From Candidatus Harrisonbacteria bacterium (lineage in GTDB: Bacteria; Patescibacteriota; Minisyncoccia; UBA6257; 1-14-0-10-44-23), in contig JAHFLF010000002.1 in NCBI GenBank assembly GCA_023255625.1, positions 1-39,733 of the forward strand: a DNA stretch of 39,733 nt. Direction: 5' to 3'. Positions within the stretch are counted from its first letter, which is position 1. Every line of letters begins with the position of its first letter. Both the position numbers and the translations under genes were made by a program. The notes beneath the pieces are model-generated. The model did not search any database. It was not told where the DNA came from and was given only the letters and a program-made list of their open reading frames with translations. Positions 1 through 7,340 of this stretch are shown here, piece by piece.

Positions 1-111
1 AACTTAAATCATCACTGCTCGCTGGAGCAGACAATCAAAAAACAGGCCGAGTGGCCTGACATATTAACAGAGTTGGGGATTTTAGACCCCCGGAAAACCA
101 ACCCGAAATGA
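1..111 (+). pseudogene. Transposase C-terminal fragment (MULE/IS256-like)
   Basis: The frame is open from base 1 and stops with TGA at 109-111. It encodes the last 36 residues of the transposase found whole at 18027-19104 and is identical to it over the overlap. It is partial only because the window begins here. It contains none of the catalytic residues, so nothing can be said about the activity of this copy. Confidence 0.8.
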
Positions 112-120
112 AGCGGTATC
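1..120 (+). mobile_element. Right end of a second IS copy, truncated by the window edge
   Basis: These 120 bases are identical to 18994-19113, the right end of the complete IS at 17915-19113. Identity stops abruptly after base 120, which matches the mapped right terminus of the complete copy. The left part lies outside the window, so its target duplication cannot be checked; the expected 9-bp duplicate would be 121-129. Perfect identity between copies points to recent transposition. A sequence end inside a repeat also fits an assembly break at the IS. Confidence 0.9.
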
Positions 121-351
121 ATGATTCGAACATCCATCCAGCAGGTGATGCTGGATGTGAGCCAGGCGCAGTGCAGCCACGCAGGCAGCGTAATAGTTGC
201 CTCCTGGTTGCATCTCCCTGTCCCTGATTTCAGTCAGGACCGCAACTGCCCGCTGCATTTCCTCCGGTCCCCAACGGTAGATCAAGAAGAACTCATCCGT
301 CATCTCCCACAAGCACCAGGTGGGAGTCATGAGCGTTGTTGCTCGTGCCAT
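82..351 (-). pseudogene. Small hypothetical gene truncated by the IS
   Basis: The start is well supported: AAGGAGGTGA (357-366) is a near-perfect Shine-Dalgarno sequence 5-6 nt before ATG at 351, which is rare among the neighbours. The native frame runs from 351 to about 121 (roughly 77 residues). The IS right end then replaces the rest, and the present stop at 82-84 is IS-encoded, giving a 12-residue foreign tail. The product has no signal peptide or clear membrane span, is rich in Trp/Tyr and Met near the N-terminus (WCLWEMTDEFFLIYRWGPEE), and has an Ala/His-rich helical stretch (AACVAALRLAHIQHH). I do not recognise the family. GC is higher than in the adjacent operon, as for the small gene beside the other IS copy. 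Confidence 0.55.
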
Positions 352-424
352 TACTGGTCACCTCCTTCATTATCAAAATAACCCTTTGCAGTTTTTAAAG
401 CAAGGACGATTCCTAAGTTTCTAC

Positions 425-455
425 TAACTAACCAGCTAACCAAGCAACTAACTAA
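425..455. repeat. CTAACTAA-type tandem low-complexity repeat at the serS stop
   Basis: The stretch is made of degenerate (A)CTAAC(TA/CA) units. Read on the minus strand, the serS stop codon TAG is the first unit of the repeat. Similar tracts occur at 600-632, 2255-2290, 2366-2461, 24079-24115, 25265-25306, 25872-25906, 29741-29772 and 29928-29962. Confidence 0.7.
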
Positions 456-1798
456 CTTTTTATCTCCTTCATCCCAGCCCACTTCTGCAGTACCTTTGGT
501 ACTTTCACCGTTCCCTCCTTGGTCTGGAAGTTTTCTAAAATGGCGATGATCGTCCGGCCAATCGCAAAGGCGGTTGCATCATTCATATGAACAAAACGCG
601 GTTGTAGGTTATGGGTTGTAGGTTGTAGCGTGTCACGGGTTGGGCGATACTTTGTAGCCAGCCGGCGTGCCTGAAAATCAGTCATCAGGTCGGCGCTGTG
701 AGTCTCACGATATTTGTTCTGACCCGGCATCCACATTTCAATATCAAACTGGCGTGCGTCCGGCGTGCCAGTATCCCCTGCACAATTTTGTACGAGCCGG
801 TATGGAATACCAAGTTGTTGCGTGAGGTACTCCTGAATCGCCACGAAGAAATCCTGTTCTTTAGTTGAAGTTTCCGGAGTACAGAATGACTCCATCTCTA
901 ATTTATCAAACTGATGCACGCGCAAGATGCCGTGCGTGTCCTTACCGGCCGCGCCGGCCTCGCGCCTAAAGCTGGTTGAGTAGCCAATATAGCGAATTGG
1001 TAGCTGTTGCTCGTCTAAAATTTCATCGGCATACATTGAACCAAGCGTGTGTTCAGCTGAACCGATAAGATATAAATTGTCGGCGGCCATGTGGTAGCGT
1101 TCATCTTTTGTTTCTGGAGAAAGCCGCGCCATGCGGGTGTACATCTCGGGGTTGATCATGACCGGCGGGAAGATGGGCGTGAAAGGTTTGTCGCTAACTC
1201 CTGCTTTTTTAGCAAGTTTTTTGATGATTTTAGGATCTGTAAGCGTTGTAAAAACGAACTGCATAAGTGCCAGCTGCAGCCGTGCCGCTCCGCCCTTCAG
1301 ATACGTAAATCGTGCCGCGGTAACTTTGGCTGCTCGCTCGTTATCTATGATGCCAAGTTTTGTTCCTAGCGCCATGTGATCGAGTACCGGAAAATCGAAC
1401 TTTGTCGGCTCGCCCCAGGTACGAATGGTTTTGTTCTCGGCGTCATCTTTGCCCTCGGGCACATCATCCGCCAAAAGGTTAGGAATCGCCAGAGCCGCCT
1501 CGTTTCTTTTTTTATCTAATGTTTCAAGCGTCGTTTGAAGAGCCACAAGCTCCTCTTTGAGTTTTTTTGCCTCATCCCGCCCAGTACTCTGGGCGAGGCT
1601 CGCCCCACCAGGGGCGGCTATCATTTGCTTACCAAGTTTTTTTTGGAGTGCGCGCATGTTTTCACTTTTTGCAGTTGCTTCGCGCCACTCTTTGTCTAAC
1701 GACAAAAAATCGTCAACAAGTTTTGGTTCTTGGTGGCGCTTTTTGATACTTGCCCGAAACAATTCGGGATTTTTACGAAGGAGTTCGATGTCAATCAT
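452..1798 (-). CDS. serS: Seryl-tRNA synthetase
   Basis: Class II synthetase that charges tRNA-Ser in the cytoplasm. The N-terminus (residues about 1-110) is the long two-helix coiled coil that binds the tRNA-Ser long arm, beginning MIDIELLRKNPELFRASIKK. The catalytic core carries the class II motif 2 region (YIGYSTSFRREAGAAGKDTHG) and the C-terminal motif 3 region (AFAIGRTIIAILEN). At 448 aa it is slightly longer than the usual 420-430. Most of the excess is an insert, about residues 388-404 (RPTRDTLQPTTHNLQP), encoded by the GGTTGTAGGTT-type repeat at 600-632, just before the conserved FVHMNDATA. The last gene of greA-lysS-nucleotidyltransferase-serS; the ATG at 1798 lies at the edge of a conserved hairpin repeat (1796-1857) that fills the spacer. 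No Shine-Dalgarno site is visible. Confidence 0.95.
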   Translation of the reverse strand: MIDIELLRKNPELFRASIKKRHQEPKLVDDFLSLDKEWREATAKSENMRALQKKLGKQMIAAPGGASLAQSTGRDEAKKLKEELVALQTTLETLDKKRNEAALAIPNLLADDVPEGKDDAENKTIRTWGEPTKFDFPVLDHMALGTKLGIIDNERAAKVTAARFTYLKGGAARLQLALMQFVFTTLTDPKIIKKLAKKAGVSDKPFTPIFPPVMINPEMYTRMARLSPETKDERYHMAADNLYLIGSAEHTLGSMYADEILDEQQLPIRYIGYSTSFRREAGAAGKDTHGILRVHQFDKLEMESFCTPETSTKEQDFFVAIQEYLTQQLGIPYRLVQNCAGDTGTPDARQFDIEMWMPGQNKYRETHSADLMTDFQARRLATKYRPTRDTLQPTTHNLQPRFVHMNDATAFAIGRTIIAILENFQTKEGTVKVPKVLQKWAGMKEIKS

Positions 1799-1857
1799 GA
1801 AAATTTTACTAAATTTTCACCCCATGAGATGTTGTAATCGACTATCTCTTTGGGGTT
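1796..1857 (-). repeat. 62-bp hairpin leader element, copy A
   Basis: It fills the spacer between the upstream gene's stop (1856-1858) and the serS ATG (1796-1798). The second copy is 5347-5408, at the start of the glycosyltransferase gene. Plus-strand order: CATG, an AAAATTTT-ACT-AAATTTT inverted repeat, then CACCCC / GAGAT / GTTG loop CGAC / ATCTC / GGGGT. The apical stem is GTTG/CGAC here and GGCG/CGCC in copy B, so it covaries. Confidence 0.8.
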
Positions 1858-2365
1858 ACTTCATTAAACTGCTTTTATACACATCAGGTTTATGTGGCGA
1901 CAACATGACTATTTTAGGCCTTTTAGGATTTTTTTGCCAGCTTGCCCGCCCGCCTTCGTCTTCTGGCGGGTCCCCCTCCGCAGTTTCAACTTCGGGATAT
2001 GCTTTTTCTAAATACTCCTCTAAATTTTGTCGCAATTCGTCTTGATCATAACCGAGCGCGATTATGCTGGGTTTATATTTTTTTAAAATTTTCCAACTGG
2101 ATTGCTCCGTGTCTCCAAGTACAACCTCGTCGGCCAGGTGTTCGGTTTTCAGTAGCGCGATTCGCTGCCCAGCGTTGAACTTAGGTGGGCTGCCCTTGAG
2201 ATCGAGTACGACAGAGTCTGGAGCAACAGCAACGATCAAATAATTTTGTTTTTCCTGACTAACTGTCGACTGTCGGCTGGCGACTAACTTCGCTTGTCGC
2301 AGCATCGCCCGATGTCCATCGTGGACTCCGTCGAAAGTTCCAAAGGTGAGGATACGGTTAATCAT
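1856..2365 (-). CDS. RibL/FAD-synthase-like nucleotidyltransferase (cytidylyltransferase superfamily)
   Basis: Rossmann-like HIGH-superfamily nucleotidyltransferase. The N-terminus TFGTFDGVHDGHRAMLRQA holds the HxGH-type site (HDGH), and IIALGYDQDE resembles the motif of archaeal RibL-type FAD synthases. Probable role is AMP or CMP transfer to a phosphorylated acceptor such as FMN; the substrate cannot be fixed from sequence. There is no C-terminal riboflavin kinase domain (169 aa). Two segments look like inserted repeats: ASRQSTVSQEKQ (2255-2290, CTAACTGTCGACTG-type) and EGDPPEDEGGRAS (about 1935-1985, an inverted repeat around GGCGGG). Third gene of the minus operon. Its stop is immediately followed by hairpin element A. 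Confidence 0.75.
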   Translation of the reverse strand: MINRILTFGTFDGVHDGHRAMLRQAKLVASRQSTVSQEKQNYLIVAVAPDSVVLDLKGSPPKFNAGQRIALLKTEHLADEVVLGDTEQSSWKILKKYKPSIIALGYDQDELRQNLEEYLEKAYPEVETAEGDPPEDEGGRASWQKNPKRPKIVMLSPHKPDVYKSSLMK

Positions 2366-2461
2366 AGTCGTCAGTTAGTCAGTAGACGGTTAGTCGGTAG
2401 ATGCAAATCAGGATTTCATTTTTTTTGCTGTCTAACTGTCGCCCGACTAACTGACTAACTA
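2366..2461. repeat. Tandem CAGTTAGTCAG-type repeats filling the lysS-nucleotidyltransferase spacer
   Basis: The entire gap consists of degenerate GTTAGTCAG / CTGACTAAC units in both orientations, able to fold on themselves. The lysS stop codon (TAG, 2455-2457) is formed by a repeat unit. Same family as 425-455 and 25265-25306. Confidence 0.7.
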
Positions 2462-3945
2462 GATTTCCGGGGCCGCATCGTTGGGAAAAAGACAGTCTCA
2501 CGAATTGGTTTGTCCATAAGCACGGCGAAGAGCCGCTCCGAAATACCAAATCCGGCTGTTGGCGGCATGCCATACTCCAGTGCCTCAACAAAATCATCGT
2601 CCATGGTCTGCGCCTCTTTGTCTCCTTGCTCACGCAACTTCATCTGCTCTTCAAAACGAGCCCGCTGGTCAATCGGATCGTTCAGTTCCGAAAATCCTTT
2701 GCCAAGTTCGGTACCGCCGGCAACTATTTGAAAGCGAGCAACTTTATTGCTGCCAGATTTTAGCCGTTTTGCCAGCGGCTCAACCTCAACCGGCGGATTT
2801 ACTAAGAAGCAGGGCTGAATGAGTGTCTTGCGAATAGATTTAAAGATTGCATCAATTAAGCGGCCCTTACCGCTATGCAGATTTACATCAACTCCATTTT
2901 TTGCGGCGTACTCTTTCAGTTGCGCGTCTGTAACTTTATTTAAATCCAGACCGGTTTTTTCTTTAAAGATCGTGAAGTAATCAACCAGCGGCCACTTCCC
3001 GCTCCAGTCTACGGTCTGTCCACCTCGCGTCATCTGAAGCGAGCCGGTAGTTTTTTCTATAACTTTTTTATAGAGCTTTTGGACCAATTTCATTAAATCT
3101 TTGTAATCGGCGTAGCCCCAGTAGAGCTCCAGTTGCGTGTAGTCTTGTAAATGTTCGGCGTCAATTCCCTCATTGCGGAAGATGCGGCCAATTTCGAAAA
3201 CTTTATCAAAACCGCCGACCATCAGCCGTTTGAGCGGCAGTTCCAGTGAAATCCGCAAAGTCATGTCAATATCTAGCGCGTTGTGATGAGTTTTAAACGG
3301 CTCGGCGTCAGCCCCGCCCGGAGTCAGTTCCAGCACCGGTGTTTCCACCTCTAAAAACCCGGCTTTAATAAGTTCGGTACGGAAAGTTGACCAGAAGACA
3401 GTTTTTTTACGGAAGAGATTGCGTAGCTCCGGACTCATGAGTAGATCCAAGTAGCGCTTGCGTAAACGAATCTCTTCGTTCTCAATACCAAAGTGCTGTG
3501 ATGGAATCGGCAGTAGCGATTTGGTAATCACACGAACTTTTGTTGCGTCAACGCTTTTCTCGCCGCGCTTGGTTACAATCAGTGGCCCTGTTGCCTCAAC
3601 AAAGTCGCCGATGTCAACCGTATCACGAATTAACTCAAAATTAGTTTTGTGCGGCGCCTGCCCCGTAGTCAGCTTTGCTGTACTACCGGGGTTGTCCTGC
3701 CGAAATACTACCTGCAGAGAGCCCTGCTCGTCTTTAATATCCAAAAAAAGCAACGCTCCCTGACCGCGTTTTGCATATACGCGACCGGCAATCGTAACTG
3801 ATTTTTTTGCCGCATACGATTCCCACTTTTTTAATATGACGGAAAGCGCCGCTGTGCGTTTGACTGTTGCCGGATATGCGTCAAAACCAGCTTGTTCTAA
3901 GGCCTGCCTTTTTTTAAGTCGCTCGGCGCGAATGTCTTCTAACAT
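2455..3945 (-). CDS. lysS: Lysyl-tRNA synthetase, class II
   Basis: Charges tRNA-Lys. An N-terminal OB-fold anticodon-binding domain (about residues 50-160, with VTIAGRVYAKRGQGALLFLD) is followed by the class IIb catalytic core. Motif 2 is visible as FEIGRIFRNEGIDAEHLQDY, and motif 3 as the closing GFGISERLFAVLMDKPIRE. The length, about 496 aa, is normal. I start at ATG 3945 (MLEDIRAERLKKRQ) because homologues begin this way. An in-frame ATG at 3969 would add MYISDYSH, eight residues encoded by the palindromic repeat at 3949-4074. Neither start has a clear Shine-Dalgarno site. The stop is supplied by the downstream repeat. Confidence 0.95.
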   Translation of the reverse strand: MLEDIRAERLKKRQALEQAGFDAYPATVKRTAALSVILKKWESYAAKKSVTIAGRVYAKRGQGALLFLDIKDEQGSLQVVFRQDNPGSTAKLTTGQAPHKTNFELIRDTVDIGDFVEATGPLIVTKRGEKSVDATKVRVITKSLLPIPSQHFGIENEEIRLRKRYLDLLMSPELRNLFRKKTVFWSTFRTELIKAGFLEVETPVLELTPGGADAEPFKTHHNALDIDMTLRISLELPLKRLMVGGFDKVFEIGRIFRNEGIDAEHLQDYTQLELYWGYADYKDLMKLVQKLYKKVIEKTTGSLQMTRGGQTVDWSGKWPLVDYFTIFKEKTGLDLNKVTDAQLKEYAAKNGVDVNLHSGKGRLIDAIFKSIRKTLIQPCFLVNPPVEVEPLAKRLKSGSNKVARFQIVAGGTELGKGFSELNDPIDQRARFEEQMKLREQGDKEAQTMDDDFVEALEYGMPPTAGFGISERLFAVLMDKPIRETVFFPTMRPRKSS

Positions 3946-3948
3946 ATG

Positions 3949-4074
3949 AGAGTAATCGCTAATATACAAATTTAAGCGATATATCGCGAATGGATTAAGG
4001 ATACCAAAAAATTGGATTTTGTAAACGCACCATTAGCGACATATCGCCTAATTAGCTATATTGGCGATTACTCT
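3949..4074. repeat. Inverted repeat filling the greA-lysS spacer
   Basis: The arms are 3949-3966 (AGAGTAATCGCTAATATA) and 4057-4074, reverse complementary at 17 of 18 positions. Inside are the small palindromes GCGATATATCGCG and GCGACATATCGCC. The greA stop TAG (4073-4075) overlaps the right arm, and the lysS start lies 3 bp beyond the left arm. Related TAATCGCGAATAT-type arms occur near 9436-9492, 19637-19725 and 25491-25583. Confidence 0.75.
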
Positions 4075-4528
4075 ATTTAATTTCGGCAATCGTATACTTT
4101 TGCTCTCCGGCGGGAGTTTTGAAAGCAATGACATCTCCAAGTTTTTTACCCAGGAAAGCGCGGCCAATTGGAGATTCGTTGCTAACCAGGCCGGCCTCCG
4201 GCTTTGCCTCATCGGCTCCGACAACAGTGTAGGTGTATTGTTTACCATTTTTCCCTGCGACAAAAGTTGTGCCAATTTCCACGGTTTTAGTACCGCGAGT
4301 CATGGTAATTATCTGTGCGCCCTTGATGATATCCTCTAGCTCGCCGATGTGGCTTTCGACAAACTGTTGTTCGTCGCGCGCCTCCATGTATTCGGAGTTT
4401 TCAGAAAGATCACCAAGTTCTTTTGCGCGTTTAAGCCGCTCTCCAACTTCCAGCCGCCTGACGCTGCGATAGTGTTCTAGCTCCTCTTTCAGATCTGCTA
4501 ATTTTTTCGCAGTTACATAGTGGTCCAT
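4073..4528 (-). CDS. greA: Transcription elongation factor GreA
   Basis: Enters the RNA polymerase secondary channel and stimulates cleavage of backtracked transcripts. The N-terminal antiparallel coiled coil (residues about 1-75) carries the acidic tip region GDLSENSEYMEARDEQ with the functional Asp/Glu pair, and the C-terminal FKBP-like domain contains NESPIGRAFLGKKLGD. Length 151 aa, against about 158 in the family. First gene of the four-gene minus cluster. The stop codon lies in the inverted repeat that separates it from lysS. Confidence 0.96.
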   Translation of the reverse strand: MDHYVTAKKLADLKEELEHYRSVRRLEVGERLKRAKELGDLSENSEYMEARDEQQFVESHIGELEDIIKGAQIITMTRGTKTVEIGTTFVAGKNGKQYTYTVVGADEAKPEAGLVSNESPIGRAFLGKKLGDVIAFKTPAGEQKYTIAEIK

Positions 4529-4605
4529 GAGGGTTCATTAATGGGAAATGTTATTGATTGGGCAAGATTCTACCACAAAATAGGTTTTCTTGACAATATT
4601 GACTA

Positions 4606-5349
4606 CTAGACAGATTTTTTGTATCGCTTGGTAATTACATTTAACCAGATTTTGGAATATTCACTTAGACCGGTAAAAAAGGATTGACTGGAACGGTGCG
4701 TGCCCGGATCATAAGCCCAGAATACCGGTACTTCTTTAATTTTATATCCAAGACGGTCTGCGATTACCAGAGCTTCAGTGTCAGTCGCCCAGCTATTCGT
4801 AGTGCAAAGTTTGAATATTTGTTCCGCGCTCGTACCAGAGAACAGCTTAAAACCGCAGCCGGTGTCGCTTATATTCTTGAGCAAAAATATTCTTACGAAT
4901 ATCCGGCCAATTTTTTCGGAGAACCGGCGCCGCGCCCCGGCCGGCGGATCAATTTGCGAGCCCTCCAGAAAGCGAGAGCCAATCGCGATTTCGCAGCCAG
5001 TTGATTTATCAGTTACATAAGGCAGCATTTTTGCGCACTCAACTAGCGTAGTTGAATTATCGGCATCCATGACGAGTCGCCAACTTCCCCGTGCGGCGAG
5101 CATGCCGGTTTTCACAGCGTAACCGCGGCCCAAATTTTCAGAAAGATTAATGACCCGTAAATTTTTAATGATCGCCTGGAATCGTTTTAAAATTTCCGGA
5201 GTATGATCGTGTCCCTGGCTGACAACTACGACGATTTCAGAAACAAAATCTTGCTGTGAAAGATGGCGGTCAACATCAATAAGCGTGAGCGGCAGGCGCG
5301 TCGCTTCGTTGTAGCATGGGATGATTATGGAGAGAAAGGGGCGGGACAT
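4606..5349 (-). CDS. GT2 family glycosyltransferase (dolichyl-phosphate-glucose-synthase-like)
   Basis: GT-A fold transferase that probably moves a sugar from a nucleotide donor to a polyprenyl-phosphate or similar lipid carrier at the inner face of the membrane. Visible features: LSIIIPCYNEATRLPLTL at the N-terminus, the DXD-type metal site VMDADNSTT (about residue 95), IGSRFLEGS, and ISDTGCGFKLFSG, typical of the DPG-synthase/DPM1-like subgroup. At 247 aa it has no obvious transmembrane segment. The ATG at 5349 lies in hairpin element B (5347-5408). An extended -10 (TGTTATACT on the minus strand, near 5420) lies just upstream. Acceptor unknown. Confidence 0.85.
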   Translation of the reverse strand: MSRPFLSIIIPCYNEATRLPLTLIDVDRHLSQQDFVSEIVVVVSQGHDHTPEILKRFQAIIKNLRVINLSENLGRGYAVKTGMLAARGSWRLVMDADNSTTLVECAKMLPYVTDKSTGCEIAIGSRFLEGSQIDPPAGARRRFSEKIGRIFVRIFLLKNISDTGCGFKLFSGTSAEQIFKLCTTNSWATDTEALVIADRLGYKIKEVPVFWAYDPGTHRSSQSFFTGLSEYSKIWLNVITKRYKKSV

Positions 5350-5408
5350 GAAAATTTTAGTAAATTTTCACCCCATGAGATGGCGTATCCGCCTATCTCT
5401 TCGGGGTG
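5347..5408 (-). repeat. 62-bp hairpin leader element, copy B
   Basis: Second copy of the element at 1796-1857, also ending at the CATG that supplies the start codon of a minus-strand gene. It shares CATGAAAATTTTA, TAAATTTTCACCCCATGAG and CTATCTCTT with copy A. The apical stem GGCG/CGCC replaces GTTG/CGAC of copy A, preserving pairing. In the minus-strand transcript the stem CACCCC/GGGGTG would fold just before the start codon. Confidence 0.8.
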
Positions 5409-5432
5409 GCTTTCTAAAACAAGTATAACATA

Positions 5433-5509
5433 GCCGATGCACCAATTTTTACTCAAGATCGGCCAGGACTTCTTTACGGCCGCCTATGACTAAAAATTAT
5501 TGCGTCGGC
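5433..5509. repeat. 23-bp imperfect inverted repeat
   Basis: The arms 5433-5455 and 5487-5509 share GCCGA-GCA-AATTTTTA-TCA and match at about 18 of 23 positions. They are separated by about 31 bp that also contain CGGCCNN pairs. It sits between the MBL gene stop (5530) and the glycosyltransferase promoter. It may act as a terminator for the MBL operon, although no strong T-run follows. Confidence 0.55.
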
Positions 5510-5529
5510 CAGCACATCAACTCGCGCCA

Positions 5530-6183
5530 CTACACTTCCAGCACCTCTCCTGGTTTGAGAGGATGGAATACAATACCGGATTCAGCATAAATTTTCCCAT
5601 GTTCACGATATTTAGTCGTGACCCAATCGCTTGTTACAAAACCATCGTGAATTGGAATAATGTGCTGTGGATGAACTTTTAATCCGGTTTCTATTGACTG
5701 CATGGCGGTTCCCCATCCACCGATAAGAGGCAGCGCTAACACTGTTGGAGTTTTCAGAAGATTTTCGATGAAAGCGAATGAGTCTCCGGGATGAAAAAAT
5801 TTGTGATTAATATAAAAACCGTTGCAGAGTGGCGGAGTTATCGGTGACGATGGCGCGTGCGGAGAAATAACGGATGATATAGTGAATCCCGCGATTTCAA
5901 TCGTTTCCGGAATTTTTATTTCGGTCGCCAAAAGTTTTTGTTCGGTTAGATCCACAACAACCTCGCTATTACCTATAATGGTCGGATTATCATGTTTGGC
6001 AATTTCTTGAATTGCCTCGTGCCAACAGTGGTCGCCGTGCGAATGAGTGATTAAAATAATGTCAATTTTTGGCAAGTTTTTTAAAATGCCAGCATCAAAA
6101 CTATAATGGCCCGGATCAATCAAGATTCGTTTGCCATTCTCTTCTACGAGCAAACAAGAATGAAGAAACTTTTGGATTTTCAT
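5530..6183 (-). CDS. MBL-fold metallo-hydrolase (UPF0173-like)
   Basis: Metallo-beta-lactamase fold hydrolase with a two-metal site. HSHGDHCW at about residue 47 is the HxHxDH motif, RILIDPG precedes it, HPGDSFAF supplies a later His and Asp, and IPIHDG a further His. The protein is cytoplasmic, 217 aa, and near the length of UPF0173 members. Last gene of adk-map-Nudix-MBL, with 3 bp between it and the Nudix stop, so it is probably co-translated. The substrate cannot be predicted. Confidence 0.85.
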   Translation of the reverse strand: MKIQKFLHSCLLVEENGKRILIDPGHYSFDAGILKNLPKIDIILITHSHGDHCWHEAIQEIAKHDNPTIIGNSEVVVDLTEQKLLATEIKIPETIEIAGFTISSVISPHAPSSPITPPLCNGFYINHKFFHPGDSFAFIENLLKTPTVLALPLIGGWGTAMQSIETGLKVHPQHIIPIHDGFVTSDWVTTKYREHGKIYAESGIVFHPLKPGEVLEV

Positions 6184-6186
6184 GGT

Positions 6187-6582
6187 CTATATTTTAATCG
6201 CTTCTAATACATAACTACCTTTTAGTATGGATGCCATGCTCTCTATTTCCGCGGCGCTCAGCCACTGTGCATTCATAATCTCATCGACTGGCGGAGAAAG
6301 CTCACCGCTTATCACAATAGCTTCAAAAATGTGAGTTTGGAATTTATGTCCTATCTCGCTTGAGGAGAAACTTCCAATTTTTTTGATAATCCTGATATCA
6401 AACCCAGTTTCTTCTTTAGTTTCTCGTATGACAGCATGCTCCATATCTTCATTCGGATCTACGCGTCCGCCGGGGAAAGTCCAAGTTCCTTTGCTAGGGC
6501 CCTCTGCTTCTTGTAGTAAAAGATAGCGATGATGAGCATCCCTGATTACTGCGCGCCCTCTGTCCAAAGCTAATCTTTCCAT
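6187..6582 (-). CDS. Nudix hydrolase
   Basis: Hydrolyses a nucleoside-diphosphate-linked substrate. The Nudix box is complete: GGRVDPNEDMEHAVIRETKE followed by ETGF, with all Mg-binding glutamates present (contrast the degenerate protein at 37969-38451). Length 131 aa. Its ATG overlaps the map stop codon (TAATG), which indicates translational coupling. A housecleaning role on oxidised or non-canonical nucleotides is plausible, but the substrate is unknown. Confidence 0.9.
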   Translation of the reverse strand: MERLALDRGRAVIRDAHHRYLLLQEAEGPSKGTWTFPGGRVDPNEDMEHAVIRETKEETGFDIRIIKKIGSFSSSEIGHKFQTHIFEAIVISGELSPPVDEIMNAQWLSAAEIESMASILKGSYVLEAIKI

Positions 6583-7337
6583 TATGTTAAAATCCGAGGC
6601 CCTTCTTTGGTAATCGCAATTGTTTTTTCAAAATGTGCGGCAATGCTTCCGTCTTTGGTACCGTAACTTTCGTCGGCGAGCTGCACAATTTCGTTTGTTC
6701 CAATCGCGACCATTGGTTCAATCGCGATAACCATGCCCGGCACGAGCTTGGGACCGGTGCCGGGCTTTCCTTCATTGAAAATACTGGGCTCCTCATGCAA
6801 ATTTGTGCCAATGCCGTGGCCGGTTAATCCTTTGACGACATACAGGCCCTGTTTCTTAATAAAGCTACCGACGGCATTACCAATATCGCCCACAGTGTTG
6901 CCATGCTGCGCGGCGTCTATGCCCCGCTGCAGCGCCTCTTCGGTAACGCTGATGAGTTTTTTGAGTTGTGGGGAGACCTCACCTACCGCCACGGTAAAAG
7001 CAGCGTCAGAGTACCAGCCGTTTATTTTGACTCCGCAATCAATGGAGACGATGTCTCCGGCGCGTAGCGCGTAGCTCGTGGGGATGCCGTGCACGACAAC
7101 ATTATTAACCGAGGTGCAGAGTGTGGCGGGATACGGCCGCGTTGCGCCGCTTGGTTTATAGCCAAGAAAAGCTGGTTTCCCGCCAGCAGCTTCAATCAGT
7201 TGCCGCGCGCGTTTATCAAGTTCCAAAAGTGAGAGGCCTGGCCGGATTTCCGCTTTCAGTGTATCTAATACGGTTCGCAGAATTGCGCCAGCGCGGGCCA
7301 TGGTTTCAATCTCTGGCTGACTTTTAACCAATGCCAT
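6582..7337 (-). CDS. map: Methionine aminopeptidase, type I
   Basis: Removes the initiator Met from nascent proteins. Pita-bread fold with the metal ligands in their usual motifs: SIDCGVKINGWYSDAAFTVA (two Asp), GHGIGTNLHEEPSIFN (His), VIAIEPMVA (Glu) and HFEKTIAIT (Glu). Length 251 aa, typical of the short class Ia form without an N-terminal extension. The start at 7337 is 3 bp after the adk stop, and the stop overlaps the Nudix start. The adk-map order matches the classical bacterial arrangement. Confidence 0.97.
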   Translation of the reverse strand: MALVKSQPEIETMARAGAILRTVLDTLKAEIRPGLSLLELDKRARQLIEAAGGKPAFLGYKPSGATRPYPATLCTSVNNVVVHGIPTSYALRAGDIVSIDCGVKINGWYSDAAFTVAVGEVSPQLKKLISVTEEALQRGIDAAQHGNTVGDIGNAVGSFIKKQGLYVVKGLTGHGIGTNLHEEPSIFNEGKPGTGPKLVPGMVIAIEPMVAIGTNEIVQLADESYGTKDGSIAAHFEKTIAITKEGPRILT

Positions 7338-7340
7338 ACA

